Shown in pieces: positions 1 through 8,901 of a stretch of 64,000 nucleotides of DNA. A program made the position numbers and the translations under genes. How positions within the stretch are numbered: position 1 is the stretch's first letter; the number at the start of each line of letters is the position of its first letter. The DNA comes from an uncultured SAR86 cluster bacterium (GTDB lineage: Bacteria > Pseudomonadota > Gammaproteobacteria > Magnimaribacterales > D2472), in the NCBI GenBank assembly GCA_902622845.1, contig CACNRI010000004.1, positions 1 through 64,000 of the forward strand, in the 5' to 3' direction. The notes under the pieces are model-generated. The model was not told the DNA's origin. It made no database searches and saw only the letters and a program-made list of their open reading frames with translations.

Positions 1-1005
1 TGAATACTCAAATACTCTAAGAATTATAGTTAGTAAAACTGCTGAAATTAGCAAAGGCGCAAAAGCATAAACAGAAAATACAATTGAAAAAATTACTCCA
101 TAAGAAAATAAAATTAATTTGATTCCAAGCCTTTGAACTATATAGGAAGTAAGGAATATTTGTGTGAATCCTGCAATTAGGCTAACTGCCAGCTCGATAT
201 CTGCAAAAAGTGCCACCCTCTCAACAGAGCTCTCTATCGCATCCTCAAATATTATTGCTGAAGTTATCCAATGAATAGTCATTAATGATGTAAATAAGAA
301 CATATAAAATGCAAGAAGCCTTACATCTCTTGAGTCAAAAAGATTTTTAAACGCATCTTTAGCAGTTCCACCTAATGCAATTTTTTCACTTTTTGCTCTG
401 CTTATACAATATAAACCAATCAATAAGCCAATTATCAAAAGGCCCAATGTAAAAAAAGCGAAGACTGAAATATTTACTTCCTCAGGACCGCCATTAATAG
501 GCGTAATAGAGTGATTATTTGCAATATATTTTGATAATCTTGAGCCAAAGGCAGCACCTAGAGTTCCTCCAAACGAAATAAATCCAAAATATTGCCTTGC
601 TTTATTTTGTCGAAATAAATTTATTGCTACAACCCAAAAAATGGCTACAACAAAAAAACTATAAATATTGCACCAAACATAAAATGATCTTCCTATCCAA
701 ACATTTGATGAGAAATCAAGATTTATAAAAACTATCAGGTTGCTCGCAAGAAAAAGATAACAAAAAATAATTAGTTGCTTTAAGTTTGTTTTGGATGCAG
801 TCCATGAATAAATAAAATTAGCAAAAAGCATTGCAATTCCAACCATAGCTAAAAGTATTGATATGTTGTCAATATCTTGAACTGCCAATTCATTTCTAAG
901 GGGTCTTAAGGTATACCATGAAGAAAGGATAAAAAAGAAAAACAGGCTAGCTGAAAAAGAATCCCTTGAAAAGGATTGCTTTAGTGTATTTAGATAATCA
1001 TTCAT
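1..1005 (-). CDS. MFS-type membrane transporter resembling NTP/NDP exchange carriers, partial
   Basis: This gene is absent from the ORF track because it runs off the left edge; I translated it by hand. It begins at ATG 1005 (MNDYLNTLKQSF) and stays open for 335 codons to base 1, so the C-terminus is missing. The protein is almost wholly hydrophobic, with many membrane-spanning segments. Early motifs (WYTLRPLRNEL, then ISILLAMVGIAML) and a later ARQYFGFISFGGTLGAAFGS resemble the uncharacterised bacterial MFS/NTP-NDP exchange transporters (typical RPxRDExG and GxxxxGGxxGA motifs). The substrate cannot be told from sequence. It lies just downstream of tRNA-Lys on the same strand and may be read from that transcript. 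The family assignment is moderately sure; any role in nucleotide exchange is only an inference from resemblance. Confidence 0.65.
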   Translation of the reverse strand, partial: MNDYLNTLKQSFSRDSFSASLFFFFILSSWYTLRPLRNELAVQDIDNISILLAMVGIAMLFANFIYSWTASKTNLKQLIIFCYLFLASNLIVFINLDFSSNVWIGRSFYVWCNIYSFFVVAIFWVVAINLFRQNKARQYFGFISFGGTLGAAFGSRLSKYIANNHSITPINGGPEEVNISVFAFFTLGLLIIGLLIGLYCISRAKSEKIALGGTAKDAFKNLFDSRDVRLLAFYMFLFTSLMTIHWITSAIIFEDAIESSVERVALFADIELAVSLIAGFTQIFLTSYIVQRLGIKLILFSYGVIFSIVFSVYAFAPLLISAVLLTIILRVFEYS

Positions 1006-1008
1006 AAC

Positions 1009-1084
1009 TGGTGGGTCGCACAGGATTCGAACCTGTGACCAATTGGTTAAAAGCCAACTGCTCTACCAACTGAGCTAGCGACCC
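1009..1084 (-). tRNA. tRNA-Lys (anticodon TTT)
   Basis: The minus strand reads GGGTCGCTAGCTCAGTTGGT from base 1084 and folds as a full cloverleaf. The acceptor arms GGGTCGC and GCGACCC pair, the anticodon loop CTTTTAA carries TTT, the T arm contains GGTTCGAATCC, the discriminator base is A, and the CCA end is encoded in the DNA. The length is 76 nt. A lysine tRNA right after cpoB/ybgF is also the arrangement in E. coli and near that in Pseudomonas, so the position supports the call. Confidence 0.97.
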
Positions 1085-1107
1085 ATTCATAATACTAAAG
1101 ATGGTGA

Positions 1108-1749
1108 TTATTCCATATTTTCCAATATCTGCAAGACAATTGATGATACAGAATTGTTGGGATAGTTTTTTAAAACAAAATTATATTTAGCTTTAGCATT
1201 ATCCTTGTCATCTTTGGAAAGATAAATGTCGCCAAGACGCTTATGAGATTGAGGAGCTCTCCAATGATCTTCATGATTAGAAACAAGTTCTAGAAAATAA
1301 ATGAAGCTCTCATCAATATCTCCATTTATAAAGGATATCTCTCCTAACCAAAATAAAACAAGTGGAATTCGTTCTGCATCTGGGAAATTAATTAGAAAAA
1401 AATCTAATAGTCTTTTTGCATTTTCGAGATCATCATTTTCAAGTGCATCTATAGCAGAATCATAGACTTCATCTATGCTTTGTGAATCATTAATGCCCTC
1501 AAATCTAAAAATATCTTCATCAACAATTTCATCTGTCAAACCTTCCTCTGACTGATCCCCAATAGATTCCAACTCGTTTAGAAGCTTTTCAAGCAGATAT
1601 GCTTGTGTTTCTAGTTCATTTCTAAGCTCTGCAATTTCTTGTTCAAGCTCTTGTATTTTGAGGAATAAAATATCAGACTCTGTACTTTCAAAATCTTGCG
1701 AAAAAGATTGAAAGGAAGAAAGCGCAAAGAAAATGAATGCAAATCGCAT
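1108..1749 (-). CDS. cpoB: Cell division coordinator CpoB (YbgF), Tol-Pal associated periplasmic TPR protein
   Basis: CpoB links PBP1B peptidoglycan synthesis to Tol-Pal driven outer-membrane constriction at the septum. The 213-residue protein starts with a signal peptide (RFAFIFFALSSFQSFS, probable cleavage before QDF). A glutamate/leucine-rich coiled coil follows at about residues 30-63, which in the family drives trimer formation. An acidic linker leads to C-terminal TPR-like helices at about residues 90-213 (for example LGDIYLSKDDKDNAKAKY). It is shorter than the E. coli protein of about 263 residues. It is the last protein gene of the tol-pal operon, 4 nt after pal, and is followed by tRNA-Lys. 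Confidence 0.9.
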   Translation of the reverse strand: MRFAFIFFALSSFQSFSQDFESTESDILFLKIQELEQEIAELRNELETQAYLLEKLLNELESIGDQSEEGLTDEIVDEDIFRFEGINDSQSIDEVYDSAIDALENDDLENAKRLLDFFLINFPDAERIPLVLFWLGEISFINGDIDESFIYFLELVSNHEDHWRAPQSHKRLGDIYLSKDDKDNAKAKYNFVLKNYPNNSVSSIVLQILENME

Positions 1750-1753
1750 AAAT

Positions 1754-2236
1754 TTATTTTATTTCTACTCTTCTATTCCTTGCCCAAGCTCTCTCATTAG
1801 ACTCAGAAACCGCTGGATTTTCCTCTCCATAACTTTTGATTACTAGTCTTGACCTATTTATTCCTCTTGATTCAAGATAATCTGCAACAGATTCAGCTCT
1901 TCGTTGTCCCAGAGCTAAATTATATTCTCTAGTCCCTCTTTCATCAGCATGCCCCTCAAGAACAAGTGTCATGGATGAATTGTCTTCCAAGGCAGAAATA
2001 ACACCTCTCAAAGTTTGAATAGATCTAGATGTCAAATTGTATTTGTCAAAATCAAAATAAATTGTTGCAGAAGTTGATACAGCTGTTGTTTTTGTTTCAA
2101 AAGTATCAGATGTTGATACCTCCACAGTTGCAATACTTGATTCTCTTACAGACTCCTCAGTGACCTGAACAGAGCTACATGAAATAACAAATATTGATAC
2201 TAAAAAAATTGTCAATAAAGATTTGGCTAATTGCAT
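1754..2236 (-). CDS. pal: Peptidoglycan-associated lipoprotein Pal
   Basis: Pal is an outer-membrane lipoprotein that binds meso-DAP peptidoglycan and TolB. I start it at ATG 2236 rather than ORF-track base 2248, because GGGAG lies 5 nt upstream of 2236 and the shorter form begins with a clean signal peptide (QLAKSLLTIFLVSIFVISC). The lipobox cysteine is in VISC. The C-terminal OmpA domain shows FDFDKYNL, LEGHADERGTREYNLALGQRRA and RNRRVEI, which include the residues that hold diaminopimelate. It lies between tolB and cpoB in the usual order. The product is 160 residues, close to the family norm. Confidence 0.95.
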   Translation of the reverse strand: MQLAKSLLTIFLVSIFVISCSSVQVTEESVRESSIATVEVSTSDTFETKTTAVSTSATIYFDFDKYNLTSRSIQTLRGVISALEDNSSMTLVLEGHADERGTREYNLALGQRRAESVADYLESRGINRSRLVIKSYGEENPAVSESNERAWARNRRVEIK

Positions 2237-2248
2237 TTTGTCTCCCAT

Positions 2249-3538
2249 TTACTTTAAGAAACCCGACCAAGCTGGTTCTCTTACCTGACCTTTTGCAGAG
2301 GGTAAACGGAACTTGGCTCCACTTAAAGTTACTCCTGCCAAAATGTCATTATTTTGTTCACTTATAGAATAGATTATCACATTACCATTTGGAGAAACAC
2401 TAGGAGATTCATCCATTTTTGCATCAGTGAGGGGAATAACAAAATTGTCCTCAAAATATTTTATCGCTATTTGAAATTTATCAGAGGATCTATGAACAAA
2501 AACAATACCCTCTCCACCTGGAAGATAGGAACCCTTTGCATTGTAATTTCCTTCAAATGTTAAGCGTTTTGGTTTTTTGTTTAGCTTTCGTAAATCTAGC
2601 TCATACAATTGAGGTGAACCAGATCTTCCTGACGTGAACATCAGTTTCCTCCCATCTGGCGACCATTGAGATTCTGTATCAATGGAATAATGATTTGTTA
2701 ATCTTGTTAAGTTTCTTTTTTGGAGGTTATAAATATAAATCTCGGCATTTCCATCTTGATATAAAGTTAATGACAGATACTTCCCATCTGGCGACCAAGA
2801 AGGAGAGCTAATTTGCTCATTAGAGATACATGTCAAACACCTCTTCTCAATAATTGATCGTCTCTCTCCGGTTGAAATATCCTGGATGTATACATTTGCA
2901 ATGCCAGTTTCAAAAGAAACATAAGCGACCTTCTTGGAGTCAGGTGACCAAGCTGGAGATATTATTGGCTCAGGACTTTTCACTAGGAGTTGCTCATTAA
3001 CTCCATCAGCATCTGCTACGTAAAGCCTATATGAGGTATCAACTTCATTTGACTGACTTACATAAAGAATCTTTGTTGATGCGATACCTTGGATTCCTGT
3101 AATTGCTTCATAAATTCCATCGCTGACATAATGTGAGAGCTGCCTAACATTGTTAGTGACTCCATAGACCTTTGAGCTTCTGATTTTAGATTTTTTTCTA
3201 ACATCAAATATTTCATATCTTGCTTCAATACCCGAATCGCTATCAATTACTGATGTAAGAAGTAAATAATCAGCATTTATAAGCCTCCAGTCACTGTAAT
3301 TAATATCATCCTCGCCAGATGGGTATGCAATCAAAGACTTTTCATCAAAGATATAAAATTCTCCTGTTCTAATAAGATCATTTTTCACAATCTCATTAGC
3401 TTGTTTTGTAGCGCCAGATTCTCCCTTGAATGGAATTAATGCTATTCGATATGGATTATCCGAGCCTTGTGTAATCTCAATTACTAGCTCAGCATTCAGG
3501 AAAAGGGGAATTATCAAAAAAAATTTTAAAAATTTCAT
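2249..3538 (-). CDS. tolB: Tol-Pal system beta-propeller protein TolB
   Basis: TolB is the periplasmic partner that shuttles between Pal and TolA. The 429-residue product has a signal peptide (KFLKFFLIIPLFLNA), an N-terminal TolB domain at about residues 20-140, and then a six-bladed propeller. The blades show repeated PAWSPDSKKVAYVS, PSWSPDGKYLSLT and SQWSPDGRKLMFTS signatures. Length matches the family. It overlaps the end of tolA by 4 nt, and pal begins directly after its stop, so translation is probably coupled. Confidence 0.96.
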   Translation of the reverse strand: MKFLKFFLIIPLFLNAELVIEITQGSDNPYRIALIPFKGESGATKQANEIVKNDLIRTGEFYIFDEKSLIAYPSGEDDINYSDWRLINADYLLLTSVIDSDSGIEARYEIFDVRKKSKIRSSKVYGVTNNVRQLSHYVSDGIYEAITGIQGIASTKILYVSQSNEVDTSYRLYVADADGVNEQLLVKSPEPIISPAWSPDSKKVAYVSFETGIANVYIQDISTGERRSIIEKRCLTCISNEQISSPSWSPDGKYLSLTLYQDGNAEIYIYNLQKRNLTRLTNHYSIDTESQWSPDGRKLMFTSGRSGSPQLYELDLRKLNKKPKRLTFEGNYNAKGSYLPGGEGIVFVHRSSDKFQIAIKYFEDNFVIPLTDAKMDESPSVSPNGNVIIYSISEQNNDILAGVTLSGAKFRLPSAKGQVREPAWSGFLK

Positions 3539-4158
3539 TTTGTTGGATTAAATCTAAAGATAATGTTCTTAAAAGTTTCTTCATAAACTTCTCTTTCCAT
3601 CTCTTTAAAGATAGAAAAAGTTTCAACCCTTCTTACCGCCTGCATAGCAGAATTATCAAATCTTATATTCCCACTACTTTTTGAAAGATTTAAGCCAACT
3701 ACTCTGCCTTGCGGATTAATTGTAATTTTTAGATCACATGAAAGGTTCGATGGAATATTTCTTGGCTTAATCCATGCTGACTCAATCTTAAGTTTTATTG
3801 CATTATAAAATCTTACAATATCCGCATCATAAGCTTTATCAGAATCTTTTTCTTCACTCAATAACGTATCTATTCCAGAGTCAAATATCTCATAAGATTT
3901 TGTTTTCACAACTTCCTGAATAATTTCTACTGATTCAACAATAGGTTCCTTATAAATATCTGGCTGCATTTTTACATAGTTCTTTTTTTGAGTGTTTGGA
4001 GTTAGTTCCTCGACAAGCATTTTTACGCTGAGAGGTGAGCTAAGTATTTTGTTTGGCTTTGCAGTTTGTTCAAAATATCCAAAAAATCCTAAAAAGAGTC
4101 CGGCATGAATTAAGAAAGAATAAAAGGATGCAATAAGTATATTAGTGCTAGTCATCAT
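3535..4158 (-). CDS. tolA: Cell envelope integrity protein TolA, short form
   Basis: TolA is an inner-membrane protein that spans the periplasm and couples the TolQR motor to TolB and Pal. One N-terminal membrane segment (ILIASFYSFLIHAGLFLGFFGYF) is visible. The C-terminal TolA domain includes WIKPRNIPSNLSCDLKITIN and the GRVVGLNLSKSSGN stretch. The protein has 207 residues against about 420 in E. coli, because the long alanine/lysine-rich helical domain II is almost absent; only about 70 linker residues remain. Two adjacent ATGs (4158, 4155) are possible starts, and a GGGA motif favours the second slightly. The gene overlaps tolR by about 11 nt. Confidence 0.88.
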   Translation of the reverse strand: MMTSTNILIASFYSFLIHAGLFLGFFGYFEQTAKPNKILSSPLSVKMLVEELTPNTQKKNYVKMQPDIYKEPIVESVEIIQEVVKTKSYEIFDSGIDTLLSEEKDSDKAYDADIVRFYNAIKLKIESAWIKPRNIPSNLSCDLKITINPQGRVVGLNLSKSSGNIRFDNSAMQAVRRVETFSIFKEMEREVYEETFKNIIFRFNPTK

Positions 4159-4570
4159 ATCCCGAAGTTACAATTCCTATTTTTGCAATGCCAACACTTT
4201 GGATTGCTGCCATTGCAGCAGCCACACTTTGAAAATCAGCTGCCTCATCTCCTTTGAAAACAACTTCAATTTCTGGATTAGCATCAAAAATAACAAATGC
4301 CTTGTCTTTAAGCTCATCAAGCGAAATGGCAATTTCTTCTTCTCCCAGATTGAGAAAATAATTACCATTCTTATCAATTGATACCACCAAAGGCTCATTC
4401 TGAATTGTCATTTTTGTTGTATCTGTTCTTGGAAGATTAACATCTATACCTTGTATCAATAATGGCGATAAAACCATAAAGATTATTAGTAATACAAGCA
4501 TTACATCAATGTAGGGGACTACATTAATTTCTGCATGTAGTTTCTTTCTTCGACCTAGTCTATAGATCAT
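4148..4570 (-). CDS. tolR: Biopolymer transport protein TolR
   Basis: TolR is the proton-channel partner of TolQ in the inner-membrane Tol motor. The 140-residue protein has a basic N-terminus, then one membrane helix beginning NVVPYIDVMLVLLIIFMVL. The aspartate in YIDVML is the conserved protonatable residue of the ExbD/TolR family. The C-terminal periplasmic domain follows (VVFKGDEAADFQSVAAAMAAIQ). It overlaps tolQ by 11 nt upstream and tolA by 11 nt downstream. Confidence 0.95.
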   Translation of the reverse strand: MIYRLGRRKKLHAEINVVPYIDVMLVLLIIFMVLSPLLIQGIDVNLPRTDTTKMTIQNEPLVVSIDKNGNYFLNLGEEEIAISLDELKDKAFVIFDANPEIEVVFKGDEAADFQSVAAAMAAIQSVGIAKIGIVTSGYDD

Positions 4571-5243
4571 CTTTTTGCTTTACTGATTCTCTATAGAAGA
4601 TGCTTGCAAGCTCTTCAGCAAAAATTGTTGTTGTCTGCAAATAAGAATCTGCTTTTGAAGTAAATCTATTAAAAGCTATTACAGCTGGTATAGCTGCAAA
4701 AAGACCCATAGCTGTTGCAATTAAGGCCTCAGATATCCCTGGTGCAACAGCATTAATAGTAGCCTGTGTTGCATCTGAAAGGCCTTGGAAAGAACCCATG
4801 ATTCCCCATACTGTTCCAAATAAGCCAATATAAGGACTCACCGAACCTATATTTGCAAGTATCGATAAATTTTTATTCATATCCTCTTCATCTCTTGCTA
4901 TAGAAACTCTCATAGATCTATTGAGACCTTCGAGATCCATATCTGTTAGTCTGCCCCTATTAGATATCCTTTTGAATTCTTTGAAAGAATTTTTAAAAAC
5001 ACTTGTTGAGCCAATTAAATCAACATCTAATCCATCAAGTTCAGAATAAAGATCATTTAGATCAGTTCCTGACCAGAATTTATCCTCAAAAATAAATCTA
5101 TTTTCATTAGCTTTCCTAAAAAAAATGTATCTTTCAAATATGATTATCCATGAAATAATCGAAGCAAAGATCAAAACAATCATTACTGACTTAACAACTA
5201 TTCCTGCTTGCAAAAATAACTCTATAGCTGATACTTCATTCAT
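4560..5243 (-). CDS. tolQ: Tol-Pal system proton channel subunit TolQ
   Basis: TolQ uses the proton motive force, with TolR, to energise TolA. The 227-residue product has three membrane segments: near residues 15-35, and a pair in the C-terminal half (SVSPYIGLFGTVWGIMGSF and LIATAMGLFAAIPAVIAFNRF). These are the typical ExbB/TolQ signatures. It overlaps ybgC by 8 nt. Length and motif order are normal for the family. Confidence 0.95.
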   Translation of the reverse strand: MNEVSAIELFLQAGIVVKSVMIVLIFASIISWIIIFERYIFFRKANENRFIFEDKFWSGTDLNDLYSELDGLDVDLIGSTSVFKNSFKEFKRISNRGRLTDMDLEGLNRSMRVSIARDEEDMNKNLSILANIGSVSPYIGLFGTVWGIMGSFQGLSDATQATINAVAPGISEALIATAMGLFAAIPAVIAFNRFTSKADSYLQTTTIFAEELASIFYRESVKQKDDL

Positions 5244-5652
5244 TTTTAAAGACTTTTAATAATTTTTTTGGGAAAGCAACTGGTTTATCTTTATTTTGAT
5301 CGTAAAAACATACCTCAACTTTTCCACTACATATAATATCATCACTTTCTTTCCTTTTGATTTGTTGATGAAAGAATAGTCGAGCATTAGATGAGTATTC
5401 AATTTCTGAGGAAACAGCCAGATTGTCCTCAATCTTTGCTGGTTTTATGAACTCAATATTTATAGTCTTTATGATAAAAACTTTTCCTGCAGCAATTTCC
5501 TCACTTTGAGAAATATCAAGGTCTTTAAGGCAGCTTGATCGTGCTCTTTCGAAATATTTCAAGTAATTTGCGTGGTAAACGATTCCTTGAAAATCAGTAT
5601 CCTCAACAAAAACAAAAATGTCGAGATCTCTACACCTGTGGACTTTGCTCAT
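5236..5652 (-). CDS. ybgC: Tol-Pal associated acyl-CoA thioesterase YbgC
   Basis: YbgC is a hot-dog fold acyl-CoA thioesterase encoded at the head of tol-pal operons in many gammaproteobacteria. The motif VEDTDFQGIVYHANYLKYFERAR holds the catalytic aspartate and the family YHxNY signature. Length (138 residues) is normal. The start overlaps the upstream nuclease gene by 23 nt, a longer overlap than elsewhere in this operon, but no better start is visible. Its exact physiological substrate is not settled even in E. coli. Confidence 0.92.
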   Translation of the reverse strand: MSKVHRCRDLDIFVFVEDTDFQGIVYHANYLKYFERARSSCLKDLDISQSEEIAAGKVFIIKTINIEFIKPAKIEDNLAVSSEIEYSSNARLFFHQQIKRKESDDIICSGKVEVCFYDQNKDKPVAFPKKLLKVFKNE

Positions 5653-6055
5653 GTAAGTTAATATCTTCTAAAAATAATTCTTTAATAATCGAAATGAAAT
5701 CTTCCCATGATAGATCAACAGTTATATCTTGGTTTTCAATCTCAGTATTAATGCTCGATGCCAGAATCCTAACTTTTAGTGGTTTCCTATTAAATTTATA
5801 AACCAGAGCTGGTATTTGATTATCATTTCTTGATGCGATAAGCACTTGATTCCACCAATCAGCACTTGGCTCAGAGCCGTCACCATAACGTTTGCATTCA
5901 ATACACCATCTTCCCAACATGAGATCCGGCAATTCTTTGGTTCTAGTCTGCTCAAGGATCCTTTTAACAGGATTCTTTAAGCCTAAATCTTTTACAAGAA
6001 GGTTTCCAATTTCTCTCTCAAAATTAGCCCCCTTTGCTCTAGAATTAACTGGCAT
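5630..6055 (-). CDS. PD-(D/E)XK family Holliday-junction-resolvase-like nuclease
   Basis: This 141-residue protein looks like the small phage/archaeal Hjc-like PD-(D/E)XK endonucleases. It opens with SRAKGANFEREIGNLL, where E13 or E15 would be the family N-terminal acidic residue. A basic stretch follows (KRILEQTRTKELPDL), containing D44 of the PD motif. Then comes IECKRY, with E53 and K55 as the ExK pair, and a later helix WWNQV. All four expected catalytic positions are present. The gene shares a TAATG junction with yebC and sits before ybgC. That is exactly where ruvC-ruvA-ruvB stand in Pseudomonas-like genomes, and none of those three is here. I infer that it may resolve recombination junctions in place of RuvC. 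Activity on other branched or damaged DNA is equally possible. Confidence 0.8.
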   Translation of the reverse strand: MPVNSRAKGANFEREIGNLLVKDLGLKNPVKRILEQTRTKELPDLMLGRWCIECKRYGDGSEPSADWWNQVLIASRNDNQIPALVYKFNRKPLKVRILASSINTEIENQDITVDLSWEDFISIIKELFLEDINLHEQSPQV

Positions 6056-6798
6056 TACTGCTCCGAAGGTTTAAAGTCGTCAGGAAATTCTGCATTTGAA
6101 TGAACTTCTTGAACATCATCTACTTCATCTAAAAAATCAAGAATCCTTAGAACTTTTTCTCCCATTTCTTGATCAACAGGTACGCTTGTATCAGCTTTCA
6201 TTGTGACCTCTGCATTTTCAACTTCTATCCCTTGCTCCTTAAGCTTCTCTACAAATGCAGAAAGATTTTGAGATGGCACAGTCGCTACAAAATTATCTCC
6301 AGTATCTTCTAGGTCTTCACCATCAAAATCCAATAAAATTTCCATTACAGCATCTTCATCTTGATTTTTTTCAATCATCGCAAGGCCAATTTTGTTAAAT
6401 AAGTAACTAACTGAACCATCTGTGCCAAGATTACCTCCAAACTTCGTGAATGCATGTCTAACATCTGCAACAGTTCTATTTCTATTATCAGTCATTGCCT
6501 CAACTAAAACAGCAACTCCTCCTGGACCGTAACCTTCATATGTAATTTCCTCAAGGTTTCCAGCTTCTCCTGCACCAGTTCCCCTCTCTATAGCCCTATT
6601 TATTGTATCTTTTGGCATATTTTCAGAATTAGCTTTATCAAGAGCCAATCTTAATCTAGGGTTATCATTGGGGTCACCGCCACCTGCTTTTGCTGCAACG
6701 GTAAGCTCACGGATCAATTTAGTATAAATCTTTCCTCTTTTAGCATCTTGTCTGGCTTTTCTATGTTTTATATTTGCCCATTTGGAATGACCAGCCAT
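6055..6798 (-). CDS. yebC: YebC/PmpR family transcription/translation regulatory protein
   Basis: This is a member of the widespread YebC (TACO1-like) family, which has been linked to transcriptional regulation and to relief of ribosome stalling. The start MAGHSKWANIKHRKARQDAKRGK is the family hallmark. GPGGVAVLVEAMTDNRNRTVADVRHAFTK forms the second conserved block. At 247 residues it is of normal length. It lies 3 nt after aspS, as in many relatives, and ends in a 1-nt overlap with the nuclease gene. Confidence 0.95.
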   Translation of the reverse strand: MAGHSKWANIKHRKARQDAKRGKIYTKLIRELTVAAKAGGGDPNDNPRLRLALDKANSENMPKDTINRAIERGTGAGEAGNLEEITYEGYGPGGVAVLVEAMTDNRNRTVADVRHAFTKFGGNLGTDGSVSYLFNKIGLAMIEKNQDEDAVMEILLDFDGEDLEDTGDNFVATVPSQNLSAFVEKLKEQGIEVENAEVTMKADTSVPVDQEMGEKVLRILDFLDEVDDVQEVHSNAEFPDDFKPSEQ

Positions 6799-6801
6799 TA
6801 T

Positions 6802-8565
6802 TTATTCCTCATCAAGATCTTTTTTAATATGCAGTTCATTAAGTTGAGACTCATCAACAATATTTGGTGCATCTGTAAGAAGACATGATGCGCTCTGAGT
6901 CTTAGGGAATGCAATTACATCTCTAATATTTTCAGTTTGAGTAAGCAACATGACAATTCTATCAAGACCTAGAGCTATACCGCCATGAGGAGGACATCCA
7001 GTTTTAAGAGCATCAAGCAAAAATCCAAACTTAAGACTTGCTTCCTCACTTGAAATATTTAGAGCATCAAAGATAGCCGATTGCATTTTAGAGTCATGAA
7101 CCCTCAAAGAACCTCCGCCAATTTCATAACCGTTGAGAACTAGATCATAAGCATAAGCTTGAGCATCAGACGGATCCTTTCTAAATTTTTCTAGATCCTC
7201 TTTGGGTCTTGTAAATGGATGATGAAGCGCCTTCAAATTGCCTGCATCACTTTCAAACATTGGGAAATTAGTTATCCAACATGGCGCCCAATCTTTTTGA
7301 TATAAATCTAAATCTTTTCCAAGTCTCTTTATTAAAGAGCTCATACTTAAATTAACTACTTCAGAAGGTCCTGCACCAAAGAAAATCAAGTCATCATTAA
7401 CAGGATTCAACTTGCTTAAAAGAGCAGTTATGAAGTCTTTAGAAAGGAACTTAAGAATTGGAGATTGGAGTCCATTTTCGATGTCAGAAGCATCATTAAT
7501 TTTTATATAAGCAAGCCCTTTTGCTCCTAATTTACCTACAAAATTTGTATATTCATCTATTTGAGATCTTGTTAGTTTATTTCCTCCGTCTACTTTTAAA
7601 GCAACAACTCTTGATCCATCATTTTTTGCAGGATCAGAGAAAACTTTAAATTCCTCCTTTTTAGCTTCATCAGAAATATCTATCAGCTCAAGAGGTATTC
7701 TCAGATCAGGCTTGTCTGAGCCGTATTTATTAATAGCATCCTCATAATCAAGTTCATCAATATTATCTATATTGTAATTTGCAAAATCTTTAAGCAGAAG
7801 CTTTAGTAAGCTTGAGCCAAGCTCAATAATATCTTTCTCCTCAACAAAAGAAGCTTCTATATCAATCTGAGTAAATTCAGGCTGTCTGTCTGCTCTTAGA
7901 TCTTCATCTCTAAAACATCTTGCAACTTGATAGTATCTGTCCATTCCCCCCATCATGAGCATTTGCTTAAAAAGTTGAGGAGACTGGGGAAGAGCGTAAA
8001 AGCTTCCAGGGTGAACACGACTTGGCAAAATATAGTCCCTTGCTCCTTCAGGAGTAGCTCTTGTGAGTATTGGAGTTTCTATTTCATTGAAGCTTCTTCC
8101 TTCTAAAAAATTTCTAATGGTAGATACAATTTTAGATCTTTTAAGAATCCTATTATTCATTTCGGGTCTTCTTAAATCTATGATTCTATTTTTTAATCTA
8201 ACATCCTCATTAACATCTTGGTAATCATCTAGTGGAAATGCTGGTGTTGCAGCAGAGTTTAAAATCTCTAATCCGCTGACTTCTATTTCAATCTCCCCAG
8301 TCTTCATTTTAGAGTTAACAGTGCCCTCAGGTCTCTCACGTACACTTCCTTTAATCTGAATAACAAACTCGCTTCTACATTTATCTGCAAGAGAAAATGC
8401 CTCTTCGTTGGATGGATCGATAACTGCCTGACAAATACCCTCAAGATCTCTAACATCAAGAAAAATAACTCCACCATGGTCTCGCCTTCGATGGACCCAA
8501 CCACATATTGAAACATCTTTTCCTAAATGTTCTTTAGTTACATTCCCACAGTATTTAGTTCTCAT
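6802..8565 (-). CDS. aspS: Aspartate-tRNA ligase
   Basis: AspRS charges tRNA-Asp. The 587-residue bacterial-type enzyme has an N-terminal OB-fold anticodon-binding domain at about residues 1-105 ([23 protein letters not shown]). The class II catalytic core follows: motif 2 [20 protein letters not shown], and motif 3 GLDRIVMLL near the C-terminus. The bacterial GAD insertion domain lies between them. GatCAB is also encoded in this window, so a relaxed specificity for tRNA-Asn is conceivable, but the sequence alone does not decide this. It overlaps the end of fmdB by 11 nt. Confidence 0.97.
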   Translation of the reverse strand: MRTKYCGNVTKEHLGKDVSICGWVHRRRDHGGVIFLDVRDLEGICQAVIDPSNEEAFSLADKCRSEFVIQIKGSVRERPEGTVNSKMKTGEIEIEVSGLEILNSAATPAFPLDDYQDVNEDVRLKNRIIDLRRPEMNNRILKRSKIVSTIRNFLEGRSFNEIETPILTRATPEGARDYILPSRVHPGSFYALPQSPQLFKQMLMMGGMDRYYQVARCFRDEDLRADRQPEFTQIDIEASFVEEKDIIELGSSLLKLLLKDFANYNIDNIDELDYEDAINKYGSDKPDLRIPLELIDISDEAKKEEFKVFSDPAKNDGSRVVALKVDGGNKLTRSQIDEYTNFVGKLGAKGLAYIKINDASDIENGLQSPILKFLSKDFITALLSKLNPVNDDLIFFGAGPSEVVNLSMSSLIKRLGKDLDLYQKDWAPCWITNFPMFESDAGNLKALHHPFTRPKEDLEKFRKDPSDAQAYAYDLVLNGYEIGGGSLRVHDSKMQSAIFDALNISSEEASLKFGFLLDALKTGCPPHGGIALGLDRIVMLLTQTENIRDVIAFPKTQSASCLLTDAPNIVDESQLNELHIKKDLDEE

Positions 8566-8836
8566 TGCTTACCTTTCCGCTATCCTTGTTCTTTTTTTTA
8601 GACTTTGTGGTGTCTTTGGTATCTTTTTCTTTGTTTAGTATGTTCTTTTTATTACCTGTTTTAAAGTCAGTTTCATACCATCCACTGCCCTTAAGCCTAA
8701 ATGATGGGCTGGATATTAACTTATTTAAAGCATTTTTATCACAATTTGGACATTTTTTTAGTGGATCATCCGAAAATTTCTGTATTTTTTCAAATTGGTG
8801 CCCACAATTTGAGCATTTGTATTCATAAATGGGCAT
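8555..8836 (-). CDS. FmdB family zinc-ribbon protein
   Basis: This small zinc-ribbon protein belongs to the FmdB/CxxC family of putative regulators. I start at ATG 8836 ([17 protein letters not shown]), the near-invariant start of the family; the ORF track extends 26 hydrophobic residues too far upstream into the promoter gap. Two CxxC pairs (CSNCG, CPNCD) would bind zinc. The C-terminal 40 residues are lysine-rich and low in complexity. An FmdB gene just before aspS is the normal order in pseudomonads. Its function is unknown. Confidence 0.85.
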   Translation of the reverse strand: MPIYEYKCSNCGHQFEKIQKFSDDPLKKCPNCDKNALNKLISSPSFRLKGSGWYETDFKTGNKKNILNKEKDTKDTTKSKKKNKDSGKVSNEN

Positions 8837-8901
8837 ATAACTAAAAAAAACTATAAAATTATAAACTATAAGTATTTTTAATATGCAAAAATAAAATAGA
8901 T

